From Paracoccus sediminilitoris (lineage in GTDB: Bacteria > Pseudomonadota > Alphaproteobacteria > Rhodobacterales > Rhodobacteraceae): 58,001 nucleotides of DNA. Positions 49,265 to 58,001 of this stretch are shown here, piece after piece. Both the position numbers and the translations under genes were made by a program. Position 1 is the stretch's first letter; each line of letters starts with the position of its first letter. The stretch lies in NCBI RefSeq assembly GCF_003259195.1, contig NZ_QJPK01000022.1, positions 1 through 58,001 of the forward strand. The letters are read 5' to 3'. The notes under the pieces are model-generated. The model did no database searches. It was not told the origin of the DNA and saw only the letters and a program-made list of their open reading frames with translations.

Positions 49265-50227
49265 ATGAAAAAAGTTACGCTGCTGACCGGCACCGCCGCA
49301 CTCGTCGCCGCCCTGTCGGCACCTGCCTTCGCGCAGACCCAAATCGCCTCGGGCGCTGATGCTGCGGGCGTTTCGGCCATCGACGATCGCATCACCGACA
49401 TCGAAGACAATGTCACCGACAACTTCGACCGCGCCGTCGACGCAGACCGCTTCGGTCCCGCCGATCGCCGTCAGGGTCTGTTCGGCACCATGTCGCTGAG
49501 CTACTCGGGCCGCACCGGCAACAACGAAAACCAGGATCTGGCCGTCGCCGGCCGCATCAACAACAACCAGGGCCAGTTCGCCCAGAGTGTTGGCCTGTCG
49601 CTGGAATTCGGCGAAGATGACAACGGCAACAAGGACCAGGAAGAAGTCAACGCGATCTATGACGCGCAGTACTACTTCAACGACCAGTTCTATGCCTTCG
49701 CACTGGGCCGCATCAGCCAGAACGGTCTGGTCGATGGCGAGCGCAACAGCGAAGCGCAGTCGGCAGAAGACTTCCAAGCCGAATTCAGCGACCTGCGCCG
49801 TGATGCCTTCCTGGGCTTTGGTCCGGGTTACCGCATCATCAACAACCCCACCACCACCTGGCGCGTCCAGGCCGGTGTCGGCGTTCGCTACACCCAGACC
49901 GGTGCCCAGTATGCCGGCTTTAATCGGGTTGAGCAGGCAGATGGGACTTATACTAACGTTCCCGTCTCTGACAGCTCGGATACCGATGTCGGCTACATCG
50001 CGTCCTCGCGTCTGTACCACCGCATCAACGAAAACGTCTTCATTACCAACGACACCGACTACCTCGGGTCGAGCGATGCGGATGACGTCATCACCAACGA
50101 ATTCGGTGTGAACTTCCGCCTGTCGGAGCAGCTGGCCACCCGCGCAAGCTACACCACCGAATATCAGGAAAACCGCAAGATCCGCACCGACAACTCGTTG
50201 GGTCTGGCAGTCGTTTACGGCTTCTGA
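49265..50227 (+). CDS. DUF481 outer-membrane beta-barrel protein
   Basis: A 320-residue protein with a signal peptide (LLTGTAALVAALSAPAFA, cut before QTQ). After a short coiled region (DDRITDIEDNVTDNFD) come alternating beta strands rich in aromatic ends (LFGTMSLSYSGRTGN, YYFNDQFYAFALGR, FGPGYRI) and a C-terminal strand ending VYGF, the usual barrel-assembly signal. It resembles salt-induced YdiY/DUF481 proteins. It has its own promoter region and terminator. Its role is unknown. Confidence 0.82.
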   Translation: MKKVTLLTGTAALVAALSAPAFAQTQIASGADAAGVSAIDDRITDIEDNVTDNFDRAVDADRFGPADRRQGLFGTMSLSYSGRTGNNENQDLAVAGRINNNQGQFAQSVGLSLEFGEDDNGNKDQEEVNAIYDAQYYFNDQFYAFALGRISQNGLVDGERNSEAQSAEDFQAEFSDLRRDAFLGFGPGYRIINNPTTTWRVQAGVGVRYTQTGAQYAGFNRVEQADGTYTNVPVSDSSDTDVGYIASSRLYHRINENVFITNDTDYLGSSDADDVITNEFGVNFRLSEQLATRASYTTEYQENRKIRTDNSLGLAVVYGF

Positions 50228-50254
50228 TCTTCGGGTCACTTGTCTCTCTGATGG

Positions 50255-50283
50255 AAGGGCGGTCCGCAAGGTCCGCCCTTTTT
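50255..50283 (+). terminator. Rho-independent terminator of the DUF481 gene
   Basis: Arms AAGGGCGG (50255-50262) and CCGCCCTT (50273-50280) run into TTTTT. It may also serve the convergent VOC gene in reverse. Confidence 0.8.
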
Positions 50284-50293
50284 CTTTCTTCGG

Positions 50294-50791
50294 TCAGGAA
50301 TAGGCGCCAGCCGAATAGGTCAGCTCATAGCTGTGGCTGTAGATTTCGAAGACGATGCCGAAGGGGTCTTCGACATAGACCATGCGATAGGGCTTTTCGT
50401 CGGGGAAATATTCACGCACCGGCATCCGCTGCTTGCCGCCCGCGGCGACGATGCGGGCCAGCAGGCCTTCCAGATCGGGGTCCTGGATGGCGAAATGGAA
50501 GGTCCCGTGGCGGCGGAAGGGCAGGTTGTCCTCGGGGGCTTCGTTGCCGTCGAACTCGAACAGCTCGAAACCGATGCGGTCGGCCGTTGCCAAGTGGGCT
50601 ATACGCAGGCTGTTCCAGCCGGGGCCGAAGACGTCCGTGCACATCTGGCCGATATCGCCGTCATCTTCCTTCACCTGCGTGGGCTGCATGACCCTGTAAA
50701 AGCCCATCACCTCGGAATAGAATCTGACGGCGGCGTCCAGATCGGGGACCGAGAGGCCGATATGGGAAAAGGCGCGGGGGGCCGGGGTCAT
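50294..50791 (-). CDS. VOC-family (glyoxalase/dioxygenase-like) protein
   Basis: A 165-residue protein with the paired beta-alpha-beta VOC fold. HIGLSVPDLDAAVRFYSEVMGF gives the first metal His, GTFHFAIQD the second, and DPFGIVFEIYSHSYE the Glu. ATG at 50791 was chosen (MTPAPRAFSHIG). It is divergent from the LysR gene, 93 bases away, and may be its target. Substrate unknown. Confidence 0.82.
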   Translation of the reverse strand: MTPAPRAFSHIGLSVPDLDAAVRFYSEVMGFYRVMQPTQVKEDDGDIGQMCTDVFGPGWNSLRIAHLATADRIGFELFEFDGNEAPEDNLPFRRHGTFHFAIQDPDLEGLLARIVAAGGKQRMPVREYFPDEKPYRMVYVEDPFGIVFEIYSHSYELTYSAGAYS

Positions 50792-50884
50792 GTCTTGTCC
50801 TTTCGCTGATTTCTGACCCTCAGCTAGCCAGCGCGGACCCCTATGTGAAATTATCATTCGGCATGGTTTTTATAACGGAACGGA

Positions 50885-51798
50885 ATGATGCTGAATGCGG
50901 GCTGGCTTCACACCTTTGCGGCCCTGTGTCAGACGGGCCATTTCACCAAGACGGCCCGACGCCTTGGCATGACGCAACCGGGCGTGTCGCAGCATCTGCG
51001 CAAGCCGGAGACACAGGTCGGCCAGCCGCTGATTGTCCAGCAGGGCAAGGGTTTTTCCCTGACCCAGGCCGGCGAAGCGGTGCAGCAACTGGCCCTGTCC
51101 CGACAAGAGGAAGAACGTCGCCTGATGCAGGCGCTGCAAACCGACGACCCCGATCAGGGCGAGGTGCGCATCGCCTGTTCGGGCAGCTTTGCCTTGCCAT
51201 TGGCGCCCGCGCTTTTCCCGTTGATGCAGCAGGCGCCGGGGCTGACCGTCCGGCTGGAGGCCGCCCCCCACGCGCCCGTCCTGCAGGGTCTGCAGGACGG
51301 GCGCGTGGATCTGGGCATCCTTGACCACGACCCCGCCCATCCCCGGTTGCAGGCCCGCCATCTGGGGCAGGAACAGCTGTGCCTGGTTGTTCCCACCGTT
51401 TGGTCTGGCCCCCCGGCTTCGATGATCTGCAGCGTGCGGGTTTCATCGCGCATCCGGATGGCTTTGGTTATGCCGACGATCTGTTCGCCCTGAATTTCCC
51501 CGATGATTTCACCGGATCGGAGGGGTTGCACCTGCGCGGATTCCTGAACCAGATCGGGCAGATCCCGTCCCCGGTGGCGCGGGGCGTCGGCTATACCCTG
51601 CTGCCGCGCAGCGGGTTTCAGACACATCCGGACCGTGACGGATTGCGCATCGCGGATCTGCCGCACAAGCGCCATCATCAGCTATGGCTGGTCAGTCGCC
51701 GGGACCGCCCGATGACGGCCCGCCTGCGCAAGATCGCGGGACTGGTATCCGATGTGGCCACGCAGCTGGCCGCCCCCGAACAGGACGGCCCCGGGTGA
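50885..51798 (+). pseudogene. LysR-family regulator split by a frameshift
   Basis: The N-terminal part (to about 51408) has a LysR helix-turn-helix (LHTFAALCQTGHFTKTARRLGMTQPGVSQHL) and the start of the effector domain. The rest continues in another frame (FDDLQRAGFIAHPDGFGYAD, then GFQTHPDRDGLRIADLPHK). The break is at a run of six Cs (51409-51414); one more C would restore a single reading frame to 51798. As given, the first frame ends at 51493. This could be a real inactivating deletion, phase variation or a sequencing error. The intact form would regulate the divergent VOC gene. Confidence 0.85.
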
Positions 51799-51813
51799 TC
51801 AACGCGCCGATGT

Positions 51814-52509
51814 TCAGCCAAAGACCTCGGGGCGATCCAGGCGCAGGCGGTCCAGGATGTCGTTGATATGGCCCAGATGATCGCGCACCGCCAGGGCGGC
51901 GGCGTCCGGGTCGCGGGCGCGCAGGGCCGCGATGATGGTGCGGTGTTCGGAAAACGCCGCCTCGGCCCCGAATGACAGGCTGAGATAGCGCACCCGGTCC
52001 ATGTGCCCTTTGTTTTCCCGCACCAGCGCCCAGACGAAACCCAGCCCCGCCGCCTTGCAGATATCCTGATGGAACTGATCGTCCAGGACGTGGAATTCGG
52101 CAAAGCTGTCAGTCTTGATCGCGGCCTCTTGCCGGTCCAGCAGCGCGTCCAGATCGGTCAGGTTCTGGGCGGTCAGGCTGGTCGCGGCATGGCGGATGGT
52201 CTGTTCCTCCAGCGCACTGCGGATGAAATAGGCCTGCAGCACGGCTTCCTGGGAAATCGGCGTCACTGTGGTGGCGCGCTGCGGGCGGATCTGGATGAAG
52301 CCCAGCTGCGACAGCCGATAAAAGGCATCGCGCACCGGCTGACGCGACACGTCCATCTGGGCTGCCACCTCTGATTCGGACAGCTTGCTGCCGGGGGGCA
52401 GGGTCAGGTTGACCACGCGGTCGTAAAGCACGTCGAAGATCTGGTCGGTGACCGTGCGGGGGCGCAGTTCATCCATGCTTGGCAAGGCCTTGAGGCTGGC
52501 AGAGGGCAT
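51814..52509 (-). CDS. GntR/FCD-family regulator of the uronate cluster
   Basis: A 231-residue regulator. The winged helix is in DQIFDVLYDRVVNLTLPPGSKLSESEVAAQMDVSRQPVR split across the fold, with the FCD effector domain (EFHVLDDQFHQDICKAAG, HRTIIAALRARD) whose His/Asp residues bind metal and ligand. ATG at 52509. It is divergent from uxaC with the candidate operator between them, so it likely represses the uronate genes until a uronate intermediate binds. Confidence 0.88.
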   Translation of the reverse strand: MPSASLKALPSMDELRPRTVTDQIFDVLYDRVVNLTLPPGSKLSESEVAAQMDVSRQPVRDAFYRLSQLGFIQIRPQRATTVTPISQEAVLQAYFIRSALEEQTIRHAATSLTAQNLTDLDALLDRQEAAIKTDSFAEFHVLDDQFHQDICKAAGLGFVWALVRENKGHMDRVRYLSLSFGAEAAFSEHRTIIAALRARDPDAAALAVRDHLGHINDILDRLRLDRPEVFG

Positions 52510-52521
52510 ATGCGGCTCCTG

Positions 52522-52552
52522 TTGACGCGATTTGTAAACTAGCATATTAGTT
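52522..52552 (+). promoter_or_regulatory. uxaC promoter with overlapping palindromic operator
   Basis: TTGACG (52522-52527) and TATTAG (52545-52550) are 17 bases apart, a good vegetative promoter. A palindrome with arms AACTA (52537-52541) and TAGTT (52548-52552) covers the -10 element, a fitting site for the divergent GntR protein. The position also argues against a TTG start at 52551 for uxaC. Confidence 0.5.
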
Positions 52553-52589
52553 GACCACATCCAAGGCAAGCAGGGCAGGGGATCAACTG

Positions 52590-53996
52590 GTGACGCTTTT
52601 GCACGAAGACAGGCTTTTTCCAACGGACCCGGCATTGCGCGATCTGGCGCGCGCCCTTTATGACGATGTGAAGGCGCTGCCGATCCTGTCACCGCATGGC
52701 CATACTGACCCGCGCTGGTTCGCCGAGGATCAGCCTTTCCCGGACCCCGCCCAACTGTTCATGACGCCCGACCATTATGTCTTTCGCATGCTGTGTTCGC
52801 AGGGCATCGCGCTGCGCGACTTGGGCGTGCCGCGGGTCGATGGCGGCCCAACGGAAACCGACGGGCGCAAGATCTGGCGCCTGTTTGCGCAGCATTACCA
52901 CCTGCTGCGCGGAACACCGTCGCGGCTGTGGCTGGACCACAGCTTTCAGCATGTCTTCGGCATCGACCGCCGCCTGTCGGCAGAGACGGCGGATTGGTAT
53001 TACGACCATATCGCGGAATGTCTGGCCAAGCCCGAATTCCGCCCCCGCGCATTGTTCGAGCGGTTCGACATCGAGGCCATCGCCACGACCGAAGCCGCGA
53101 CCGACGATCTGCGCTGGCACGCGATGATCAAGGGCAGCGGCTGGCAGGGCCGGGTCATCACCGCCTATCGCCCCGATGGCGTCATCGATCCCGAGATGGC
53201 GGGTTTCGCCGACAATGTTGCGCTGATGGGACAGCAGACCGGCTTTGACACGACGACCTGGGCCGGATACCTGGACGCGCATCGCGCGCGGCGGGCGTTT
53301 TTCATCGAACATGGCGCGACCTCCAGCGATCACGGCCATGCCAGCGCCCGGACCGAGGACCTGCCCCAGGCCGAGGCGGCGGCGCTGTTCGCCAAGGTCT
53401 TGCGCGGCATCTGCACCCCCGAGGAGGCCGACGCCTTCCGCGGCCACATGCTGACCGAGATGGCACGGATGAGCCTGGAAGACGGGCTGGTCATGCAGAT
53501 CCATCCCGGGTCCCGCCGCAACCATTCCGACCAGGTGCTGGCGATGTTCGGGCGCGACAAGGGCTTCGACATCCCCGGCCGCACCGATTACGTGACCGCG
53601 CTGCGCCCGCTGCTGAACGCGGTGGGCATGGACCCGCGGCTGACGCTGATCCTGTTCACGCTGGACGAAACCGCCTATGCGCGCGAGCTGGCGCCCCTGG
53701 CCGGCGTCTGGCCCTGCCTGCGGCTTGGCCCCGCATGGTGGTTCCATGACAGCGCCGAGGGGATGCGGCGCTTTCGCGAGATGACCACCGAAACGGCCGG
53801 TTTCTACAACACCGTGGGGTTCAACGACGACACCCGCGCCTTCTGTTCGATCCCCGCGCGCCACGACGTCGCGCGCCGGGTGGATTGTTCCTATCTGGCC
53901 ACGCTGGTCGCCACGGGTCGTCTTGCGGAAGACGAGGCCCCCGAGGTGGCGCGTGACCTGACCTATGGCCTAGCGAAACGGGCCTATAAACTCTGA
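52590..53996 (+). CDS. uxaC: Glucuronate isomerase
   Basis: A 468-residue enzyme that converts D-glucuronate to fructuronate and D-galacturonate to tagaturonate. [18 protein letters not shown] has the metal His pair; [27 protein letters not shown] and [19 protein letters not shown] are family blocks. GTG at 52590 has an AGGGG site ahead and starts with the usual [12 protein letters not shown]. It leads the uronate cluster. Confidence 0.94.
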   Translation: MTLLHEDRLFPTDPALRDLARALYDDVKALPILSPHGHTDPRWFAEDQPFPDPAQLFMTPDHYVFRMLCSQGIALRDLGVPRVDGGPTETDGRKIWRLFAQHYHLLRGTPSRLWLDHSFQHVFGIDRRLSAETADWYYDHIAECLAKPEFRPRALFERFDIEAIATTEAATDDLRWHAMIKGSGWQGRVITAYRPDGVIDPEMAGFADNVALMGQQTGFDTTTWAGYLDAHRARRAFFIEHGATSSDHGHASARTEDLPQAEAAALFAKVLRGICTPEEADAFRGHMLTEMARMSLEDGLVMQIHPGSRRNHSDQVLAMFGRDKGFDIPGRTDYVTALRPLLNAVGMDPRLTLILFTLDETAYARELAPLAGVWPCLRLGPAWWFHDSAEGMRRFREMTTETAGFYNTVGFNDDTRAFCSIPARHDVARRVDCSYLATLVATGRLAEDEAPEVARDLTYGLAKRAYKL

Positions 53997-54019
53997 ACTG
54001 CTTATTTTGGGAGGATAAG

Positions 54020-54991
54020 ATGAAGTTCCTGATGACGACGATTGCCGGGCTGATGTGCTCGGTCAGCATTGCCGGCGCGTGCGAGATCACGCTGCGGTCC
54101 TCGGACACTCATCCCGACGGGTATCCGACGGTCGAGGGCGTCAAGGCGATGGCCGCCGAGGTCGAGGAAAAGACCGATGGCCGCATTTGCATCGAGGTCT
54201 TCCCCTCGTCCCAGCTGGGCGAGGAGAAGGACACGATCGAACAGACCCAGTTCGGCGTCATCGACATGGTCCGTGCCAGCTTCGGGTCGTTCAACGACAT
54301 CGTGCCGGTCACGCAACTGATGTCGCTGCCCTATCTGTTCCGGTCGGTCGACCACATGCACACCGTGATGGACGGCCCCATCGGCGAGGAGATCGGAGCG
54401 GGCTTCGAGGAGAACGACCTGATCGCGCTGGCCTATTACGACGGCGGCTCGCGCAGCTTCTACAACTCGCAAAAGCCGATCCAGTCGATCGCCGACCTGG
54501 AAGGAATGAAGTTCCGTGTCATGCAGAACGACGTCTTCGTCGACATGATGAGCGCGCTTGGCGCCAACGCCACGCCGATGCCCTATGGCGAGGTCTATTC
54601 CTCGATCCAGACCGGCGTCATCGACGGGGCGGAAAACAACTTCCCCAGCTATGACAGCTCGGGCCATGCCGAGGTAGCCAAGTATTTCACGCTGGACGAA
54701 CACCTGATGGTGCCCGAACTGGTCGCCATGTCCAAGGCCAGCTGGGACAAGCTGAGCCCCGAGGACCAGGAGATCATCCGCGAGGCGGCCCGCAATTCCG
54801 CCACGGTCCAGCGCGAGCTGTGGGCCGAACAGGAAAAGGCGTCGCAGGAAAAAGTCAAGGCCGCCGGCGCCGAGATCATCACCGAGATCGACAAGACCCC
54901 GTTCATCGAGGCGATGGCCCCGGTCTATGAGAAATACGTCACCACCCCCGAGGCGCAGGACCTGGTCAAGCGCATTCAGGACACGCAGTGA
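54020..54991 (+). CDS. dctP: TRAP transporter substrate-binding protein (DctP type, uronate-like)
   Basis: A 323-residue periplasmic binding protein with signal peptide ([17 protein letters not shown]). Typical blocks are [37 protein letters not shown], the carboxylate-binding Arg in GMKFRVMQN, and [13 protein letters not shown]. Sequence style and context with uxaC, kdgF and kduI suggest a hexuronate or unsaturated uronate ligand. Confidence 0.9.
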   Translation: MKFLMTTIAGLMCSVSIAGACEITLRSSDTHPDGYPTVEGVKAMAAEVEEKTDGRICIEVFPSSQLGEEKDTIEQTQFGVIDMVRASFGSFNDIVPVTQLMSLPYLFRSVDHMHTVMDGPIGEEIGAGFEENDLIALAYYDGGSRSFYNSQKPIQSIADLEGMKFRVMQNDVFVDMMSALGANATPMPYGEVYSSIQTGVIDGAENNFPSYDSSGHAEVAKYFTLDEHLMVPELVAMSKASWDKLSPEDQEIIREAARNSATVQRELWAEQEKASQEKVKAAGAEIITEIDKTPFIEAMAPVYEKYVTTPEAQDLVKRIQDTQ

Positions 54992-54997
54992 CATCAG

Positions 54998-55028
54998 GCC
55001 GCCCGCGTCATTCGCGGGCGGCTTTCTT
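54998..55028 (+). terminator. Intercistronic terminator between dctP and dctQ
   Basis: Arms GCCGCCCGC (54998-55006) and GCGGGCGGC (55014-55022) precede TTTCTTC. Leaky termination here would let the binding protein be made in excess over the membrane subunits, a common TRAP pattern. Confidence 0.65.
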
Positions 55029-55049
55029 CGAACGTGAAGGGAACGCGCC

Positions 55050-55652
55050 ATGCGCGATGGATTGATCCGGCTTGCCCGGATGACGGGGGCTGTCGCCACT
55101 GCGGGCCTGTGGGTGGCGGGTATCGGGCTGGTGCTGATGACCGCCTTCGTCTTTGCCCAGGTGGTCTTTCGTTACGTGATCGGCAGCAGCCTGTTCTGGG
55201 CCGAACCTGCCAGCGTCATGCTGATGGGATGGTTCATCTTCCTGGGGGCCGCGATCGGCGTGAAGGAAGGGTACCATCTGTCCTTCGACGTTGGCCTGAT
55301 GGTGGTGCCGGCCAGCTGGCGCCCGTGGTTTCACAGCCTGTCGGACCTTGTCGTCACCGCCTTCGGGTTCGGCATGGCGTGGTATGGCTGGCAGCTGGCC
55401 GAACGGGTGGCATCCGGTGTCGTGCCGGGGCTGGGCATCTCGCGACTATGGGATTTCGCGCCGCTGGTGGCGGGCGGCATCCTGCTGATGCTGTTTTCCA
55501 TCGAGCGCATCCTGCGTCGTGCCGCCGGTCTGAAGACCGCCCGCTTTGGCGAGATGGACGACGCCGCGGACGGGCAGGTGGACGGCGTGGCGGATGGACC
55601 CGCCGCGCGGGACGTCCTGAAATCGGGCCCCGCAACGGGCAGCAAGGAATAA
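55050..55652 (+). CDS. dctQ: TRAP transporter small membrane subunit (DctQ type)
   Basis: A 200-residue protein with four membrane helices (for example GLWVAGIGLVLMTAFVFAQVV and WFIFLGAAIGVKEGYH). The Trp/Glu after the second helix and GYHLSFDV are family-like. The C-terminus has an extended acidic tail (DDAADGQVDGVADG), longer than usual. It works with DctM. Confidence 0.9.
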   Translation: MRDGLIRLARMTGAVATAGLWVAGIGLVLMTAFVFAQVVFRYVIGSSLFWAEPASVMLMGWFIFLGAAIGVKEGYHLSFDVGLMVVPASWRPWFHSLSDLVVTAFGFGMAWYGWQLAERVASGVVPGLGISRLWDFAPLVAGGILLMLFSIERILRRAAGLKTARFGEMDDAADGQVDGVADGPAARDVLKSGPATGSKE

Positions 55653-55656
55653 CGCG

Positions 55657-56937
55657 ATGGAACTTTGGATTCTTTTCGGCAGCTTCACCGCGCTTTTGCT
55701 GATCGGCACGCCGGTCGCGTTCTGCCTGGGTGCGGCCAGCTTTGCGACCATCCTCTATCTGGGATTGCCGCCGGTGGTGGTCTTCCAGCGCCTGAACAGC
55801 GGCATTTCCGTCTTTGCGCTGATGGCCATCCCCTTCTTCATCTTCGCGGGCGACCTGATGGTGCGCGGCGATATCGCGCGACGGCTGGTGGCCCTTGCGG
55901 GGGCGATGGTCGGGCATATGCGCGGCGGCCTGGGCCAGGTCAACATCATGGCCAGCCTGATGTTCGGCGGGGTCAGCGGTTCGGCCGCGGCCGACGCCAG
56001 CGCTGTGGGTGGGCTGATGGTCCCCCAGATGAAGGAACGCGGATATGACGTCGATTACGCTGTCAACATCACCGTGGTCAGTTCCATCATCGCGCTGATG
56101 ATCCCGCCCAGCCACAACATGATCATCTATTCCATCGCCGCGGGCGGCCGTCTGTCGATTGCCGACCTGTTCACCGCGGGCATCCTGCCCGGGATGCTGC
56201 TGGCGGTGATGCTGATGGGGGCCGCGTGGTACGTGGCGCGCAAGAAGGGCTATCCGACCGAGCCCTTCCCCGGCCTGCGGATGCTGGGCACGCTGTTCGT
56301 GTCGGCGCTGCCGGGCCTGATCCTGATCGCGATCATCTTCGGCGGTGTGCGGTCGGGGGTCTTCACGGCATCCGAATCCTCGAACATCGCGGTGGTCTAT
56401 GCGCTGCTGATCACGGCGCTGGTCTATCGCAGCCTGCCCTGGTCGGAATTCGTCGAGGCGACCAAGGGTGCCGTGCGCACCACCGCCATGGTCCTGCTGG
56501 TCATCGGCTGCGCGGCCTGTTTCGGCTGGCTGCTGGCCTATCTGCGGGTGCCCACGCAACTGGTCGCGTTGCTGGAAAGCGTCTCGGACAATCCGCTGGT
56601 CATCCTGCTGTTGATGAACGTGATCCTGCTGATCCTGGGCACGTTCATGGACATGTCGCCGCTGATTGTGATCACCACGCCGATCTTCCTGCCGGTGGCG
56701 CAGGCTTTTGGGGTCGATCCGGTGCATTTCGGCGTCATCCTGATCCTGAACCTGGGGATCGGGCTTTGCACGCCACCCGTGGGGGCGGTGCTGTTCGTCG
56801 GCTGCGCGGTCGGGCGCATCAGCATCTGGCAGGCCATGCGCACGATCTGGCCCTTCTATGGCGCGGCATTCCTGACGCTGATGCTGGTCACCTATGTCCC
56901 CGCCCTGTCCCTCTGGCTGCCTTCGGTGTTCAAATGA
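55657..56937 (+). CDS. dctM: TRAP transporter large membrane subunit (DctM type)
   Basis: A 426-residue permease with about 12 hydrophobic segments. GTPVAFCLGAASF, FIFAGDLMVRGDIARRLV, the conserved SLMFGGVSGSAAADASAVG and IPPSHNMIIYSI match DctM. It drives Na+ coupled uptake. The stop overlaps the cupin gene by four bases. Confidence 0.95.
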   Translation: MELWILFGSFTALLLIGTPVAFCLGAASFATILYLGLPPVVVFQRLNSGISVFALMAIPFFIFAGDLMVRGDIARRLVALAGAMVGHMRGGLGQVNIMASLMFGGVSGSAAADASAVGGLMVPQMKERGYDVDYAVNITVVSSIIALMIPPSHNMIIYSIAAGGRLSIADLFTAGILPGMLLAVMLMGAAWYVARKKGYPTEPFPGLRMLGTLFVSALPGLILIAIIFGGVRSGVFTASESSNIAVVYALLITALVYRSLPWSEFVEATKGAVRTTAMVLLVIGCAACFGWLLAYLRVPTQLVALLESVSDNPLVILLLMNVILLILGTFMDMSPLIVITTPIFLPVAQAFGVDPVHFGVILILNLGIGLCTPPVGAVLFVGCAVGRISIWQAMRTIWPFYGAAFLTLMLVTYVPALSLWLPSVFK

Positions 56938-57215
56938 GCGATCCCATCCGCACTGTTCTTGCCCATTCGCCCGAATTGATGGTCGTCCGCTTTGCCTTTG
57001 CGGCGGGCGACCGGGGCGCGCTGCACAGCCATCCGCATGTGCAATCCACCTATGTCCGCACGGGGCGCTATCGCTTTACCCAGGACGGCCGCGACTTCGA
57101 GGTCGGCCCGGGCGACGCCTTCGTGATCCCTTCGGGCGCCGAACATGGCTGCCTGTGCCTCGAGGCGGGCGAGCTGATCGACAGCTTTACCCCCCGCCGC
57201 GACGATTTTCTGTGA
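56934..57215 (+). CDS. kdgF: KdgF-like cupin
   Basis: A 93-residue single-domain cupin. HSHPHVQSTYVRTGRYRF gives the metal ligands His/His/Gln, and IPSGAEHGCLCLE the last His. KdgF converts unsaturated uronates from pectin or alginate breakdown to the linear ketonised form. It lies between the transporter (ATGA overlap) and kduI, which fits well. Confidence 0.82.
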   Translation: MSDPIRTVLAHSPELMVVRFAFAAGDRGALHSHPHVQSTYVRTGRYRFTQDGRDFEVGPGDAFVIPSGAEHGCLCLEAGELIDSFTPRRDDFL

Positions 57216-57226
57216 AAGGACCCTCC

Positions 57227-58001
57227 ATGACCCATGTCGAAACCCGCCACGCCATTCACCCGGAGCACGCGAAGGGCATGGACACCGCCCAGCTGCGCCA
57301 GCATTTCCTGGTCGAGGGTCTGTTCGCCCAAGGAGAGATCCGCCTGACCTATACCCATTACGACCGCTTTGTCGTGGGCGGCGCGGTGCCGAACGGCGCC
57401 CCCCTGACGCTGGATGCCATCGAAGAGACGAAGACCCCCAGCTTCCTGGACCGCCGCGAAATGGGCATCGTCAATATCGGCGGCGAGGGTCGGGTCGAGG
57501 CGGCGGGCGAGGCTTGGGACATGGCCACGGGCGACGTGCTCTATCTGGGCATGGGCGCGGGGGCCGTGACGTTTTCGGGGCAGGGGCGGTTCTACATCAC
57601 CTCGGCGCCCGCGCATCGCGCGTTGCCGCATCGGCTGGTGACCGTGGCCGAGGCCAAGCATGTCCACATGGGCGCGGTCGAGACCAGCAACAAGCGCACC
57701 ATCAAGCAGTTCATCCACCCGCTGGTCATGGAAAGCTGCCAGTTGGTTCTGGGTTATACCACGCTGGAGGACGGGTCGGTCTGGAACACCATTCCCAGCC
57801 ATGTCCACGACCGCCGGATGGAGGCATACCTCTATCACGGCATGGCGCCGGAATCGCGCGTGCTGCACCTGATGGGCGAACCGCAGGAAACGCGCCACCT
57901 GTTCGTGGCCAATGAACAGGCCGTCCTGTCGCCTACCTGGTCGATCCATTCGGGCGCGGGCATTGGCGGATATACCTTCATCTGGGCGATGGCGGGCGAC
58001 A
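57227..58001 (+). CDS. kduI: 5-dehydro-4-deoxy-D-glucuronate isomerase KduI, 3' partial
   Basis: The first 258 codons of KduI, cut by the window end with no stop. It begins ETRHAIHPEHAKGMDTAQLRQHFL. The zinc site is in TIPSHVHDRRMEAYLY and later His and Gln residues, and the trailing WSIHSGAGIGGYTFIWAMAGD is diagnostic. An AAGGA site precedes ATG 57227. It isomerises 5-keto-4-deoxyuronate to 3-deoxy-D-glycero-2,5-hexodiulosonate. Confidence 0.94.
   Translation, partial: MTHVETRHAIHPEHAKGMDTAQLRQHFLVEGLFAQGEIRLTYTHYDRFVVGGAVPNGAPLTLDAIEETKTPSFLDRREMGIVNIGGEGRVEAAGEAWDMATGDVLYLGMGAGAVTFSGQGRFYITSAPAHRALPHRLVTVAEAKHVHMGAVETSNKRTIKQFIHPLVMESCQLVLGYTTLEDGSVWNTIPSHVHDRRMEAYLYHGMAPESRVLHLMGEPQETRHLFVANEQAVLSPTWSIHSGAGIGGYTFIWAMAGD

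Overview
The window looks like part of the chromosome of an alphaproteobacterium of the Rhodobacteraceae, most like Paracoccus. The DNA is GC-rich, and it carries sciP next to ctrA, an alphaproteobacterial-type SOS box (GTTC-N7-GTTC), KpsC/KpsS-type capsule genes, a RibBX-like protein and a TRAP uronate transporter. No database search was possible; family calls rest on recognised motifs and gene context.

Positions 1-17,160 form a mosaic genomic island that ends at a tRNA-Ser(UGA) gene. Its left part (1-5,701) resembles the replication and regulation core of an integrative element or phage satellite: a P4-type integrase (cut by the window start), an unknown protein, an AlpA regulator, a Toprim primase, a DUF3987 protein, a Cys-containing unknown and an Xre-type HTH protein. 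Next come a second tyrosine recombinase with a broken 5' end, two antitoxins without recognisable toxins, and a tightly coupled type I restriction-modification operon in the order hsdR-hsdS-(PrrC-like ATPase/anticodon nuclease)-hsdM. Behind it lie a predicted RNase H-fold (DUF429-like) protein and a small zinc-ribbon protein. The island closes with a fragment matching the 3' half of initiator tRNA-Met and a decayed serine recombinase.

Positions 17,290-49,000 are core chromosome: sufE, mnmA, sciP-ctrA, ligA-recG, an SOS-box-preceded 31-residue membrane peptide, a NifU-like scaffold gene, hisI, gluQRS, trmFO, rplY, an acyltransferase, an L-lactate dehydrogenase-like gene, a TetR regulator, dnaG-rpoD, a BLUF photoreceptor, rmuC, yjbQ, an SDR gene, and the riboflavin cluster nrdR-ribD ... 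ribE-ribBX-ribH-nusB. A minus-strand capsule cassette (kpsS-wza/kpsD-kpsC) lies between ribD and ribE.

Positions 49,265-58,001 hold a DUF481 outer-membrane protein, a VOC protein, a LysR gene broken by a frameshift in a C6 run, and a uronate catabolic cluster: a GntR/FCD regulator divergent from uxaC, then a TRAP transporter (dctPQM), a KdgF-like cupin and kduI (cut by the window end). This set would import hexuronates or unsaturated uronates, linearise them and isomerise them.

The most interesting items are the PrrC-like anticodon nuclease inside the type I R-M operon, the coupled antitoxin and 41-codon reading frame in front of it, the DUF429/zinc-ribbon pair behind it, and the probable SOS-induced membrane peptide after recG.
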